Positions 1 through 6,593 of a stretch of 24,360 nucleotides of DNA are shown one piece after another. Origin of the DNA: JAJTFW01 sp964534995 (lineage in GTDB: Bacteria > Bacteroidota > Bacteroidia > AKYH767-A > OLB10). The stretch covers positions 1 through 24,360 of the forward strand of contig CAZHSC010000052.1 of the NCBI GenBank assembly GCA_964534995.1, given 5' to 3'. Position 1 is the stretch's first letter. Each line of letters begins with the position of its first letter. A model generated the notes under the pieces. It saw only the letters and a list, made by a program, of their open reading frames with translations. It made no database searches and was not told where the DNA came from. The position numbers and the translations under genes were made by a program.

Positions 1-208
1 TTCCAAATCGAACATCGCCATAATAAATTAAATTCTTATTAATTTTTTGCGCAGCAGAAGGAATAAAGCCATTTATTTTTCCCGTTACTTGTTCAAAATG
101 TTCAAGCTCAAGGCAAGGCTTGATTTCGATGCTTGTTTCAGGATTAAATTTCTCTTTCCTTAATTCAGCAATTTCACCAAATTCTATTTTCTTCAATTCC
201 ACCATCAT
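1..208 (-). CDS. hsdS: Type I restriction-modification specificity subunit HsdS, 5' part only
   Basis: The reading frame starts at ATG 208-206 (or the in-frame ATG 205-203) and stays open to the left edge, so only about 69 N-terminal residues are visible. It reads MVELKKIEFGEIAEL, then FNPETSIEIKPCLELEHF, a Gly-rich stretch and finally YYGDVRFG. This is the usual opening of the first target-recognition domain of HsdS, in which a 'GDV-FG-LRPY' motif follows. HsdS supplies DNA specificity to the HsdM methylase (and HsdR, if present). The start overlaps the stop of the preceding short frame as ATGATG, which indicates translational coupling to what was once the end of hsdM. The family call rests on N-terminal motifs only; the rest of the gene and any hsdR would lie to the left of the window. 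Confidence 0.8.
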   Translation of the reverse strand, partial: MMVELKKIEFGEIAELRKEKFNPETSIEIKPCLELEHFEQVTGKINGFIPSAAQKINKNLIYYGDVRFG

Positions 209-251
209 TTCACCAATTGGGTTAGGTATTGGTTAATCTCTGCCTGAATAT

Positions 252-268
252 TGTCTGAATCACAGATT
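252..268. repeat. Left arm of a 17-bp perfect inverted repeat around the GxxExxY cassette
   Basis: TGTCTGAATCACAGATT here is the exact reverse complement of 812-828. The two arms bound a 577-bp segment containing the GxxExxY gene, and each arm abuts an hsdM-tail sequence on its outer side (relic tail below 252, real hsdM tail above 828). Confidence 0.85.
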
Positions 269-362
269 CTCACTGATGACGAAGATGACACGGATTTTTT
301 TGTTTTAGATGGAGTTAAATCTGTGAAATCCTTTAATCCTTCTAATTCGTGACTCTGACAGT

Positions 363-384
363 TTAATCCGTGATTCTGACATTG
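363..384. repeat. 22-bp direct repeat copy flanking the GxxExxY gene (3' side)
   Basis: It matches 810-831 at 20 of 22 positions in the same orientation. A second, more degenerate copy (TGACTCTGACAG) lies just left at about 350-362. Motifs of this type, an AATCCGTGATTC core, are common dispersed intergenic repeats in Bacteroidota genomes. Confidence 0.75.
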
Positions 385-404
385 ATTGTAATTTTCTATT
401 TTTC

Positions 405-785
405 TCATAATACCAGCCTTTTAAAGGTTAAACTTTTACTACCAAAGTTTATAAGCAAGCCTACTTCTAATTTATAAGCTTTCAAGTAATTAAGTGCCTG
501 TGCCATGTGAACATCTTCCAATTGAATAATGGCTTTCAATTCAACCAGCACTTTTCCTTCTACTACAAAATCTGCTCTTCGTGTTCCAATGGGTTCATCA
601 AGGTCTTTGTAGTAAATATCCTGTTCTATTTCTCGTGCAAATTCCAACCCTGCCTTTCGCATTTCATAAGCTAAGGCTCTTTGGTAAATCACCTCTTGAA
701 AACCATTCCCCAAGAATTTATGAACTTCAAAAGAAGCTCCAATAATTTTCTCAGTTATATCTTTAAATTTCAATTCCGTATTCAT
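405..785 (-). CDS. GxxExxY protein (PD-(D/E)XK nuclease-like fold, PDDEXK_3 family)
   Basis: The 126-residue product has the family signature GFQEVIY (GxxExxY) near residues 28-34, and the later stretch RADFVVEGKVLVELKA gives the D...ExK arrangement of PD-(D/E)XK folds. The length is normal for the family. The biochemical role is unestablished; members are widespread in Bacteroidota, typically in variable loci and next to short dispersed repeats. Here the gene starts at ATG 785-783, 36 bp after the hsdM stop, and ends at 405 overlapping the following short frame. Near-identical 22-bp direct repeats (363-384 and 810-831, 20 of 22 bases the same) flank it, so it looks like a passenger cassette that entered the hsdM-hsdS junction. 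Co-transcription with hsdM is likely from spacing. Family assignment is firm; function is not. Confidence 0.9.
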   Translation of the reverse strand: MNTELKFKDITEKIIGASFEVHKFLGNGFQEVIYQRALAYEMRKAGLEFAREIEQDIYYKDLDEPIGTRRADFVVEGKVLVELKAIIQLEDVHMAQALNYLKAYKLEVGLLINFGSKSLTFKRLVL

Positions 786-809
786 AATCCGTGCAATCTT
801 TTAATCCGA

Positions 810-831
810 TTAATCTGTGATTCAGACATTG
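810..831. repeat. 22-bp direct repeat copy flanking the GxxExxY gene (5' side)
   Basis: Partner of 363-384 with two mismatches. It includes the last codons and stop of hsdM and lies just upstream of the GxxExxY start codon at 785. Confidence 0.75.
812..828. repeat. Right arm of the 17-bp perfect inverted repeat, overlapping the hsdM stop
   Basis: AATCTGTGATTCAGACA is the exact reverse complement of 252-268. It contains the hsdM stop codon (822-824). It also belongs to the longer direct-repeat copy 810-831. Confidence 0.85.
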
Positions 832-2378
832 AGTTGCTTTAGGAATTGGTTGATCTCCGCCTGCACTGTTTTTAATTCATCTTCCAGCTTTTCAATCTCC
901 TTCTGCACCGCAGCAATATCCACTTCGGCCTCTTCTTCAAAAGTGTCCACATAACGGGGGATGTTCAGGTTAAAATCGTTTTCTTGTATTTCTTCCTGCG
1001 TGGCTACATAACTGTATTTATCTTCTGCTACACCGGGCTGTAGCTTACCGGCTGCAAAATCACGATAAGTATTTACAATGTGTTCAATATCGCTTTCACG
1101 CAGTTTGTTTTGGTTTTTGGCACTTTCGTAGTGCTTGCTGGCATCTATAAACAAAAAGTTGTTGCTTGTTTTTTGCTTGTTAAATACCAAAATAGCTGCC
1201 GGTATGCCCGTACCAAAAAACAGGTTGGCAGGTAAGCCAATTACTGCTTCAAGCAGGTTTTCTTCAATGGTGCGTTGGCGTATGCGGCATTCGCTGCTTC
1301 CACGAAACAATACACCATGCGGCACAACCACACCCGCTTTACCGTGTTCGTTCAGGGTTTCTATCATGTGCGAAATGAATGCCCAATCGCCTTTGCTCTT
1401 TGGTGGCACACCTCTCCAAAAACGATTGTATTTGTCGGTTTCTGGGTCGTAGCTGATGGTGGTCTTATCTCCGTCTTTGTCCTCAACCTTTCCCCATTTG
1501 TCTAAGGAGAATGGCGGATTGGCCACTACGGTATCAAACTTCATCAATGTATCGCCTTCTTTCAGTTTCGGGTTGCGTATGGTATCCCCCCAGCGGATGG
1601 TGGCATTGTCAAAACCATGCAAAAACATGTTCATCACCGCCAGGGCCCAGGTGCTGCCGTTGGCCTCTTGTCCGTAGAGTGAGAAATTATCTGAACCAAC
1701 TTCATTTCCGGCTTTTATTAATAGAGAACCCGAACCGCACGTTGGGTCACAAATGCGTGATCCCGGTTTGCTTTTGGTCAATTTTGCCAATAATGTAGAG
1801 ACTTCTGCAGGCGTAAAAAATTCACCGGCTTTTTTACCTGCATCGCTCGCAAAATTAGCTATCAAAAATTCATACGCGCCACCAATGATATCCGCACCGC
1901 CCAAATGCGAAGGCCTTAAATCCAGTTTATCGGAATTGAAATCTATTAGCAGGGTTTTAAGCCGTTGGTTTTTATCCTTTGGCTCGCCCAGTTTACTATT
2001 ATTGAAATCGATATTCTGGAAAATGCCCGCACCGTCTTCGCTATATAGTTTTTCACGATTGGCTTCTTCCAAATCGGTTAATGCAATGTTGATGAGTTCA
2101 CCAATGTTGGCTTCGTTGCGGTGCTCGTATAAATACTTAAAATGGCTGTGTTCGGGCACAATAAAACGTTCATGTTGCATGGCACGTTTGGCACGTTCCA
2201 CATCACCACTGTACTTTTTAAGGTAGCCTTCCATTTTATCGTCATGCACATCGCTGAGGTATTTCAGGAAAAGCATGGTCAACACATAGTCTTTGTAAAC
2301 GCTGGGGTCAATGCTGCCTCTGAAGGTGTCGCAGGCTTTCCAAACGGCATCGTTGATGTCTTTCTGAGTAATCTTCAT
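822..2378 (-). CDS. hsdM: Type I restriction-modification DNA methylase subunit HsdM (N6-adenine)
   Basis: This 518-residue protein is full length for HsdM. An N-terminal helical domain (about residues 1-160, starting MKITQKDINDAVWKACDTFR) precedes the Rossmann-like N6-adenine methylase domain. GEFFTP lies at 185-190, S-adenosylmethionine motif I DPTCGSGS at 211-218, and catalytic motif IV NPPF at 287-290. The C-terminus (about 480-518) is a coiled-coil-like helix that would contact HsdS. It methylates adenine in the sequence chosen by HsdS. The last codons and TGA stop (Asn-Val-stop) are encoded inside a dispersed repeat (810-831), so the natural end has been replaced; the original tail seems to survive at 205-251. 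It lies between two specificity-subunit genes, a half-size one upstream and a second hsdS downstream. No hsdR lies in the window. Confidence 0.95.
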   Translation of the reverse strand: MKITQKDINDAVWKACDTFRGSIDPSVYKDYVLTMLFLKYLSDVHDDKMEGYLKKYSGDVERAKRAMQHERFIVPEHSHFKYLYEHRNEANIGELINIALTDLEEANREKLYSEDGAGIFQNIDFNNSKLGEPKDKNQRLKTLLIDFNSDKLDLRPSHLGGADIIGGAYEFLIANFASDAGKKAGEFFTPAEVSTLLAKLTKSKPGSRICDPTCGSGSLLIKAGNEVGSDNFSLYGQEANGSTWALAVMNMFLHGFDNATIRWGDTIRNPKLKEGDTLMKFDTVVANPPFSLDKWGKVEDKDGDKTTISYDPETDKYNRFWRGVPPKSKGDWAFISHMIETLNEHGKAGVVVPHGVLFRGSSECRIRQRTIEENLLEAVIGLPANLFFGTGIPAAILVFNKQKTSNNFLFIDASKHYESAKNQNKLRESDIEHIVNTYRDFAAGKLQPGVAEDKYSYVATQEEIQENDFNLNIPRYVDTFEEEAEVDIAAVQKEIEKLEDELKTVQAEINQFLKQLNV

Positions 2379-2388
2379 GAGATTTGAA

Positions 2389-2766
2389 TTATGAATTATG
2401 AGATTTGAGATTTTTTTGTTTGATGGTTAAGATGGTGCTTCGAATCATTTTAAGGATTTGAGTTGCTTCATCCGAAAGCTTATCGAATGATTACTTATTA
2501 AGGTATTCGGTAGAATAAAGTAATTCCACCCAGTAAAGGGTTTCATCACACTCTTTTTGGGCTATACCAAGTTTATGTACAAAGTCATTTGTACTTTCAG
2601 CGTTTTTAGCTTCACGAATATTTGCACCGACAGAAGTACCTGAACGAATCAATTGCTTGCTCAATACAAATTCTCTTTTTTCTTCAACAATTAACTTATA
2701 TGCTTTCACAATTTCAATGGCAAAAGCAAATGATTTATCTTTAAGTATGGATTTGGCTTGGCTCAT
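2389..2766 (-). pseudogene. Four-helix-bundle protein (23S rRNA intervening-sequence family), interrupted by an in-frame TAA
   Basis: From ATG 2766 the frame reads MSQAKSILKDKSFAFAIEIV, then the conserved core IRSGTSVGANIREA and ETLYWVELLYSTEYLNK, and meets TAA at 2491-2493 after 91 residues. The same frame continues beyond the stop as SFDKLSDEATQILKMIRSTI and ends at 2389-2391. That is the expected fourth helix and gives about 125 codons, the normal family length. One base change (for example GAA to TAA) would explain the break. The family (PF05635/TIGR02436) forms a helical bundle first noticed in 23S rRNA intervening sequences; its role is unclear. It starts 3 nt after the half-hsdS stop and ends 11 nt before hsdM, so it sits inside the operon. 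A truncated 91-residue protein may still be made. Confidence 0.85.
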
Positions 2767-2769
2767 ATC

Positions 2770-3336
2770 TTATCTCTCATAGTTTATAGCTTGAAAAATT
2801 TGTTGTTGAATTTGTTTTTCTCTGAGTGTTTCAATTTCCTGCTTCAGAAATTTCTCTCTGTTGCGGAGTTTCGTAATTCGTAAAATCCCATTTTGCGTTT
2901 CAATACCCGGCACATCTATTTCCAGGTTCTCTAATACCTGTTTTGAAATGGAAGGGATGGACGTTCCGATGGCTTGTGCTTTCAATACGATCTGTGTTGC
3001 GTGACTATTTAGTACCCAGGCTAAATAGTGGGGAAGCAATCTTTTGTCTGTAGGTCTGATGACAAAGAAGGTAGTAGAAGCCACAGAGGCTTCGTTGTGG
3101 TTTTCAAATACGGCAGCGAAGTTTTTAGTTCCCTTTGCGGCAAAAAGCACATCACCGTCTTTCAATAGATGTTTTTCCGAAATTCCATAAGCCATCAGGT
3201 CGGGATGTAATTCTGCATGCAAATGACCGTATTCATCAAAATGCTTGGCCTGCAGATAAACCAATTCGCCTATGCCAGAAGGCTTTGCAAAAAGCCCGGT
3301 CTGGATGTGTGTGATGTCTTTTATTAGTGTTTTCAA
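2770..3336 (-). CDS. Half-size type I restriction specificity subunit (single target-recognition domain)
   Basis: At 188 residues this is about half a normal HsdS. One target-recognition domain (about 1-145; GDVLFAAKGTKNFAAVF, then AIGTSIPSISKQVLENLEI) is followed by one helical conserved region (about 150-185; LRNREKFLKQEIETLREKQI). Half-size S subunits are known to act as dimers, equivalent to one two-domain HsdS, and recognise symmetric sites. The start is assigned to TTG 3336-3334: no in-frame ATG lies nearby, and the first residues KTLIKDITHIQTG match how the family begins. It is the first gene after a good promoter (3362-3392) and lies 3 nt from the four-helix-bundle start, so it probably leads the operon that includes hsdM. 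The presence of a second hsdS downstream makes the working pairing uncertain. Confidence 0.82.
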   Translation of the reverse strand: MKTLIKDITHIQTGLFAKPSGIGELVYLQAKHFDEYGHLHAELHPDLMAYGISEKHLLKDGDVLFAAKGTKNFAAVFENHNEASVASTTFFVIRPTDKRLLPHYLAWVLNSHATQIVLKAQAIGTSIPSISKQVLENLEIDVPGIETQNGILRITKLRNREKFLKQEIETLREKQIQQQIFQAINYER

Positions 3337-3361
3337 AATATATTGCGTAGTAATAACGCTA

Positions 3362-3392
3362 CAAAAATAGAATAATTTTTCAAAAAGTCAAG
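3362..3392 (-). promoter_or_regulatory. Bacteroidota-type promoter for the restriction-modification operon
   Basis: On the minus strand, CTTG (3392-3389) is followed by exactly 19 bases and then TATTTTTG (3369-3362), a perfect TAnnTTTG -7 element. The predicted transcription start is near 3355, about 20 nt before the TTG start at 3336. Confidence 0.7.
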
Positions 3393-3527
3393 TTTTAAAT
3401 GAAAATAATATTAAGTATGAGTACTACAAAAATGATGTTTTAACTTCCAGGGTCTATGATGCGTTGGTAAAAATTGCTCTTTTGGTTTTACTCATTGCAT
3501 TTCTGTTTTTCAAAGGTATTCGTGAAT

Positions 3528-3545
3528 GCTTCGCATTTGCGAAGC
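3528..3545. repeat. Perfect 7-bp-stem hairpin
   Basis: GCTTCGC-ATTT-GCGAAGC, a perfect inverted repeat. A second hairpin follows 8 bases later. Confidence 0.7.
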
Positions 3546-3552
3546 GTTGGCT

Positions 3553-3568
3553 TCCCGCAAAGGCGGGA
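3553..3568. repeat. Perfect 6-bp GC-rich hairpin
   Basis: TCCCGC-AAAG-GCGGGA. It has no T-run on either side, so it is not an obvious intrinsic terminator. Confidence 0.7.
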
Positions 3569-3592
3569 CAAGTCGTGCGCTTGAGGCAAAAG

Positions 3593-3607
3593 CAAATGGG
3601 CCATTTG
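3593..3607. repeat. 15-bp odd palindrome
   Basis: CAAATGG-G-CCATTTG, perfect dyad symmetry about position 3600. Confidence 0.7.
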
Positions 3608-3790
3608 TGCGGTGGCAATAAAATTACTCGCATGTTTAATTTGTCCTTTAGCGGTGCTCGTGAATCGCTTCGCTTATTTGAATTAAAAAAAATGTGCGGT
3701 GGGGAAATCCTTATAGCATTCACAAACTCCATAAAAACACAAACAACTTGTGAGTAAAATAAAAAATACAGAAGGGTCGGCAATGAGTGC

Positions 3791-3805
3791 CTGCCTGTTC
3801 GGCAG
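3791..3805. repeat. Hairpin CTGCC-TGTTC-GGCAG
   Basis: Perfect 5-bp arms with a 5-base loop, set in a CCTG...CAGG context. Short GC-rich palindromes of this kind are frequent in Bacteroidota intergenic DNA. Confidence 0.6.
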
Positions 3806-4029
3806 ACAGGTCGGTTTACTCGCTGTCCGTTTATTGTATCGTTTCTATGTCCGTGTTCACTTATCAAAATAATTTATTTTTTCTCGTTTTTCATTCGTCT
3901 GTTTGTTGTTGTGTCGTCCTTTACACTTGCCACCAACCAGCTTATCGGCGTCACTTCATTTCGCTTATCTTACCACTGAAGGTGAATTGGCAAAGTTTTA
4001 TTTCGTCTTATTTCAAAAATAGACATTTG

Positions 4030-4359
4030 TCATAATGTATCAAAAGGCGAGGTGACCTGCAAAAGTAATTGCTTACTGACATGCGTGTAAATCTCCGTGG
4101 TTTTGCTGCTGGAATGGCCCATTAACTCCTGAATGAACCGCAAATCTGTGCCTGCTTCCAGTAAATATGTGGCCTAACTGTGCCGTAACCAGTGTAATGT
4201 AACCGGCTTGCTGATGCAGGCCTTGCGCAGCACCGCGCTCAATACCAACTGTAAACTCCACTCATCATAACGCTCACCCGGCATCTGCCCCTCAAATAGC
4301 CAGGTACGGGGCCGGTATTGGCGCCGGTATTCCCCCATTACCTCCTGGTTACGTAAAAG
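4030..4359 (-). pseudogene. Tyrosine recombinase/integrase C-terminal catalytic domain, truncated and with an in-frame TAG
   Basis: Read from 4359 leftwards, the frame gives LLRNQEVMGEYRRQYRP, then TWLFEGQMPGERYDEWSLQL, then KPVTLHWLRHS, a TAG at 4174-4176, and ATYLLEAGTDLRFIQELMGH, SSSKTTEIYTHV, ending at TGA 4030-4032. These are the hallmark boxes of phage/XerC-type tyrosine recombinases: the HxLRH box, the LGH-like box and the Tyr nucleophile in EIYTH. The TAG occupies a position that is normally Tyr or Phe (RHSYAT), so one base change explains it. In frame, a TGA at 4362-4360 blocks extension, and no N-terminal domain is visible, so the gene is both truncated and interrupted. It marks the probable edge of an old mobile element carrying the restriction-modification genes. 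Confidence 0.88.
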
Positions 4360-4678
4360 TCAGCAGAAGAACGGATGCTTTATGTATCAGGATACCCTTT
4401 CCTGCTTTCTAAAATTATAGGATCAAAAAACGTCCTTCCCTTAGTCCAACAAATGTGCTGAATTTGTCACCATGGGTTGATGATGATGAAGCCATGGAGG
4501 TTTATCTCCTGCACAGCCGGAATGATGTAGCCCGGGCAATGGGCACAGGAAGAGGCATTGACGTAAATTGATTTTATTTTCCAATCTTTGTATATAACAA
4601 TATTTTTGAAGTGTTGATTATCAAATCACCTGAAAAAACGAATTATAAATAAAGAAAGTTATCCATCCATCCCAAATC
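4360..4678. other. Intergenic region with a possible small coding relic and the aldo/keto reductase promoter
   Basis: On the plus strand an open frame from about 4421 to 4571 gives SPWVDDDEAMEVYLLHSRN and ARAMGTGRGIDVN before TGA. It has protein-like composition but no good start codon and no family I recognise, so it may be the 3' remnant of a lost gene. The right part is AT-rich and contains the promoter at 4578-4608. Confidence 0.4.
4578..4608 (+). promoter_or_regulatory. Likely Bacteroidota promoter for the aldo/keto reductase gene
   Basis: TATTTTTG at 4601-4608 is a perfect TAnnTTTG element. TTTC lies 19 bases upstream (4578-4581), one base off the TTTG -33 element. The start codon follows about 70 bases later. 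Confidence 0.5.
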
Positions 4679-5659
4679 ATGATCTACCATAAATTCGGAA
4701 ATACCGGCCTTCAGGTCAGCGCACTCTCCTTCGGCAGCTGGCTCACATTTGGAAAGCAAATAGAAGACAATACCAGCCAGCAGCTGATGGCCGCGGCTTA
4801 TGATGCCGGCATCAATTTTTTTGACAACGCGGAAATTTACGCGCGCGGACAAAGTGAAATTGTAATGGGCAAGGCACTTAAAAATCTCAATTGGCCACGT
4901 AGTTCCTACCTGGTGTCGAGCAAAGTCTTTTTCGGCTACGAGGAGAACAAACCCAATCAGCGGGGCCTCAGCCGCAAGCACATCATGGAAGGCTGTGAAG
5001 CAGCGCTGCGGCGTTTGCAGGTAGAATATATTGATCTGTACTTCTGTCACCGGCCCGATAAACAAACGCCCATTCTGGAAACCGTACAGGCCATGAATAC
5101 GCTTATCCAGCAGGGAAAAATCTTATACTGGGGTACCTCCGAGTGGAGCGCGCAGGAGATTATGCAGGCGCACCTGGAAGCGGCCCGCCACCACCTTATC
5201 GCCCCGGTGATGGAACAACCACAGTACAATCTTTTTGAGCGCAAAAAGATGGAAGACGATTACCTCCACCTGTTCCGGCATCAGGGCATGGCCACCACCA
5301 TCTGGTCGCCGCTTTCATCGGGGCTCCTCAGCGGGAAATACCTTGGCGAAGCTGGAGCTACCCGTTTAACGATGCAGGGCCTCGACTGGCTGCGCGAAAG
5401 GAACATTACGCCCGCCAGACTGGACAAGGTAAAGGAACTGAAGAAAATTTCGGACAGCCTTGGCGTGAGCCTTTCGCAGTTTTCCATTGCCTGGTGCCTT
5501 AAAAATCCAAATGTGAGCACCGCCATACTGGGCGCCAGCAAAATTTCGCAACTCGAAGAAAACCTGAAAGCACTGGACACTATACCGCTGCTCACAGCGG
5601 AGGTGATGGAAAAAACGGATGCTGTAATGGGGAATAAGCCGGTATTACCAGAATACTGA
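4679..5659 (+). CDS. Aldo/keto reductase, Kv-beta/YghZ-like
   Basis: The 326-residue product is a full-length NADPH-dependent aldo/keto reductase of TIM-barrel fold. The opening MIYHKFGNTGLQVSALSFGS is typical of the voltage-gated potassium channel beta-subunit-like branch. The catalytic tetrad is visible: Asp49 and Tyr54 (FFDNAEIY), Lys82 (LVSSKVFF) and His124 (YFCHRPD). The cofactor end is in the TAILGASKISQLEENL region. It would be cytoplasmic and reduce carbonyl compounds; the physiological substrate cannot be told from sequence. ATG 4679 is the first start matching the family N-terminus, preceded by the promoter at 4578-4608. It stands alone: the next gene begins 136 bp later and is unrelated. 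No anomalies are seen. Confidence 0.93.
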   Translation: MIYHKFGNTGLQVSALSFGSWLTFGKQIEDNTSQQLMAAAYDAGINFFDNAEIYARGQSEIVMGKALKNLNWPRSSYLVSSKVFFGYEENKPNQRGLSRKHIMEGCEAALRRLQVEYIDLYFCHRPDKQTPILETVQAMNTLIQQGKILYWGTSEWSAQEIMQAHLEAARHHLIAPVMEQPQYNLFERKKMEDDYLHLFRHQGMATTIWSPLSSGLLSGKYLGEAGATRLTMQGLDWLRERNITPARLDKVKELKKISDSLGVSLSQFSIAWCLKNPNVSTAILGASKISQLEENLKALDTIPLLTAEVMEKTDAVMGNKPVLPEY

Positions 5660-5795
5660 TCCCGGATGATTTACTTACAGATTAAATACAGCAACATACG
5701 CCTGCCGAAATGACCACAGAAAGTGCTACACCTTGCTTATAATGAAAGATGAACCGACTTAAGTTGATGTTCTTAAGCAAGCTGAATTATTAATT

Positions 5796-6593
5796 ATGAA
5801 CGGAACAATTTCTATCGGCGACACGGATTTACATTATACAGTAGAAGGAAGCGGTGAGCCTTTCTTATTTGTGCATGGTGCTGCCGCAAGTATGATACAT
5901 GGAGAATACCTTTCAAAATATTTATCGAAAGCCTGTCGTTTTATATCATATAGTCAGCGTTTTCATTTACCCAATGACCCTTCCGCGCGTGGATACTATC
6001 ATGCGGATCAGCATGCGGACGACCTGATCCTTCTGCTGGAAAAACTGAATATTACTTCCTGTAAAATTCTGGGACATAGCTATGGCGGAATGGTGGTCCT
6101 CACTGCGGCTGTGAAAAAACCGGGGCTTTTTTCCTCCATATTTCTTGCCGAGCCGGGACTCGCATTTTTATTGAACGGCAAAGAGATTTATCAGGAACTG
6201 TTGCAGGAACGGCACGATGCCTTCCGCAGGATAAAAGTTTGCTTTGAAGAAGGACGTTCAGCGGATGCTGTTGCCACACTGATGCGATATGCAAACGGCA
6301 ACAGAGGATTCCGCACTTTTCCGGAAGTGATACGCCAGGATATGACCGCCAATGCGGGAGCCCTCTATCGCCTGGTATATGAAAGGCAGACTCCCGGATT
6401 AAACGAAGCACTTCTTACACAGCTGAAAACACCGGTCCATTTATTTCTGGGCAGTCAGTGCTCCGCAATTTACAAAGCGATTGCATCCGAAATAAAAAAT
6501 CTGATTCCGGAAACACATATTATATATATCGATGATTGCGCGCATGACCTGATTTACCTCAAGACGGAATTGTGGCGATACCTTGCCGTTTAA
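5796..6593 (+). CDS. Alpha/beta-fold hydrolase
   Basis: The 265-residue protein has the alpha/beta hydrolase layout: an oxyanion-hole HG motif (LFVHGAAAS, about 25-33), the nucleophile elbow GHSYGG with Ser95, a cap region around 125-205, and a C-terminal catalytic-type His250 in CAHDLIYL. There is no signal peptide, so it is likely cytoplasmic. Substrate is unknown; the family includes esterases, haloalkane dehalogenase-like enzymes and C-C bond hydrolases, and nothing here separates them. The catalytic acid is not certain from the sequence. The gene lies 136 bp after the aldo/keto reductase in the same direction and could be read from the same or its own promoter; I see no clear terminator between them. 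Confidence 0.88.
   Translation: MNGTISIGDTDLHYTVEGSGEPFLFVHGAAASMIHGEYLSKYLSKACRFISYSQRFHLPNDPSARGYYHADQHADDLILLLEKLNITSCKILGHSYGGMVVLTAAVKKPGLFSSIFLAEPGLAFLLNGKEIYQELLQERHDAFRRIKVCFEEGRSADAVATLMRYANGNRGFRTFPEVIRQDMTANAGALYRLVYERQTPGLNEALLTQLKTPVHLFLGSQCSAIYKAIASEIKNLIPETHIIYIDDCAHDLIYLKTELWRYLAV

Larger units (their letters stand above)
205..408 (-). pseudogene. Chimeric short frame: dispersed repeats fused to a relic hsdM 3' tail
   Basis: This 67-codon frame opens with an ATG overlapping the GxxExxY stop codon (ATGA) and ends overlapping the hsdS start. Its first three quarters translate dispersed-repeat DNA (several variants of TGTCAGAATCACGGATTAAA on the minus strand) and look nothing like a protein. 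Only the end, IQAEINQYLTQLVK, is protein-like, and it matches the HsdM C-terminus VQAEINQFLKQL. Over the 36 bases concerned I count about 27 identical. I read it as the leftover end of an hsdM gene that originally ran directly into hsdS, now separated from hsdM by the GxxExxY cassette. A real small protein is possible but unlikely. Confidence 0.6.
3393..4029. other. Non-coding, hairpin-rich block between the RM operon and a recombinase relic
   Basis: No convincing gene is present; open frames on both strands (for example 3454-3867 minus) have no protein-like composition. The block contains at least four inverted repeats: 3528-3545 (GCTTCGC/GCGAAGC, loop ATTT), 3553-3568 (TCCCGC/GCGGGA), 3593-3607 (CAAATGG/CCATTTG around one base) and 3791-3805 (CTGCC/GGCAG). 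The rest is AT-rich and patchy. It may be the non-coding end of a mobile element served by the recombinase at 4030-4359; that link is inference from position. Confidence 0.6.

Noticed and set aside
3553..3568. TCCCGC/GCGGGA hairpin as transcription terminator
   Set aside because: No T-run follows on either strand, and no gene ends next to it.
3454..3867. 137-codon minus-strand open frame
   Set aside because: It runs through the hairpin block, has Cys/Arg/Ser-rich non-protein-like composition, and shows no recognisable domain or start context.
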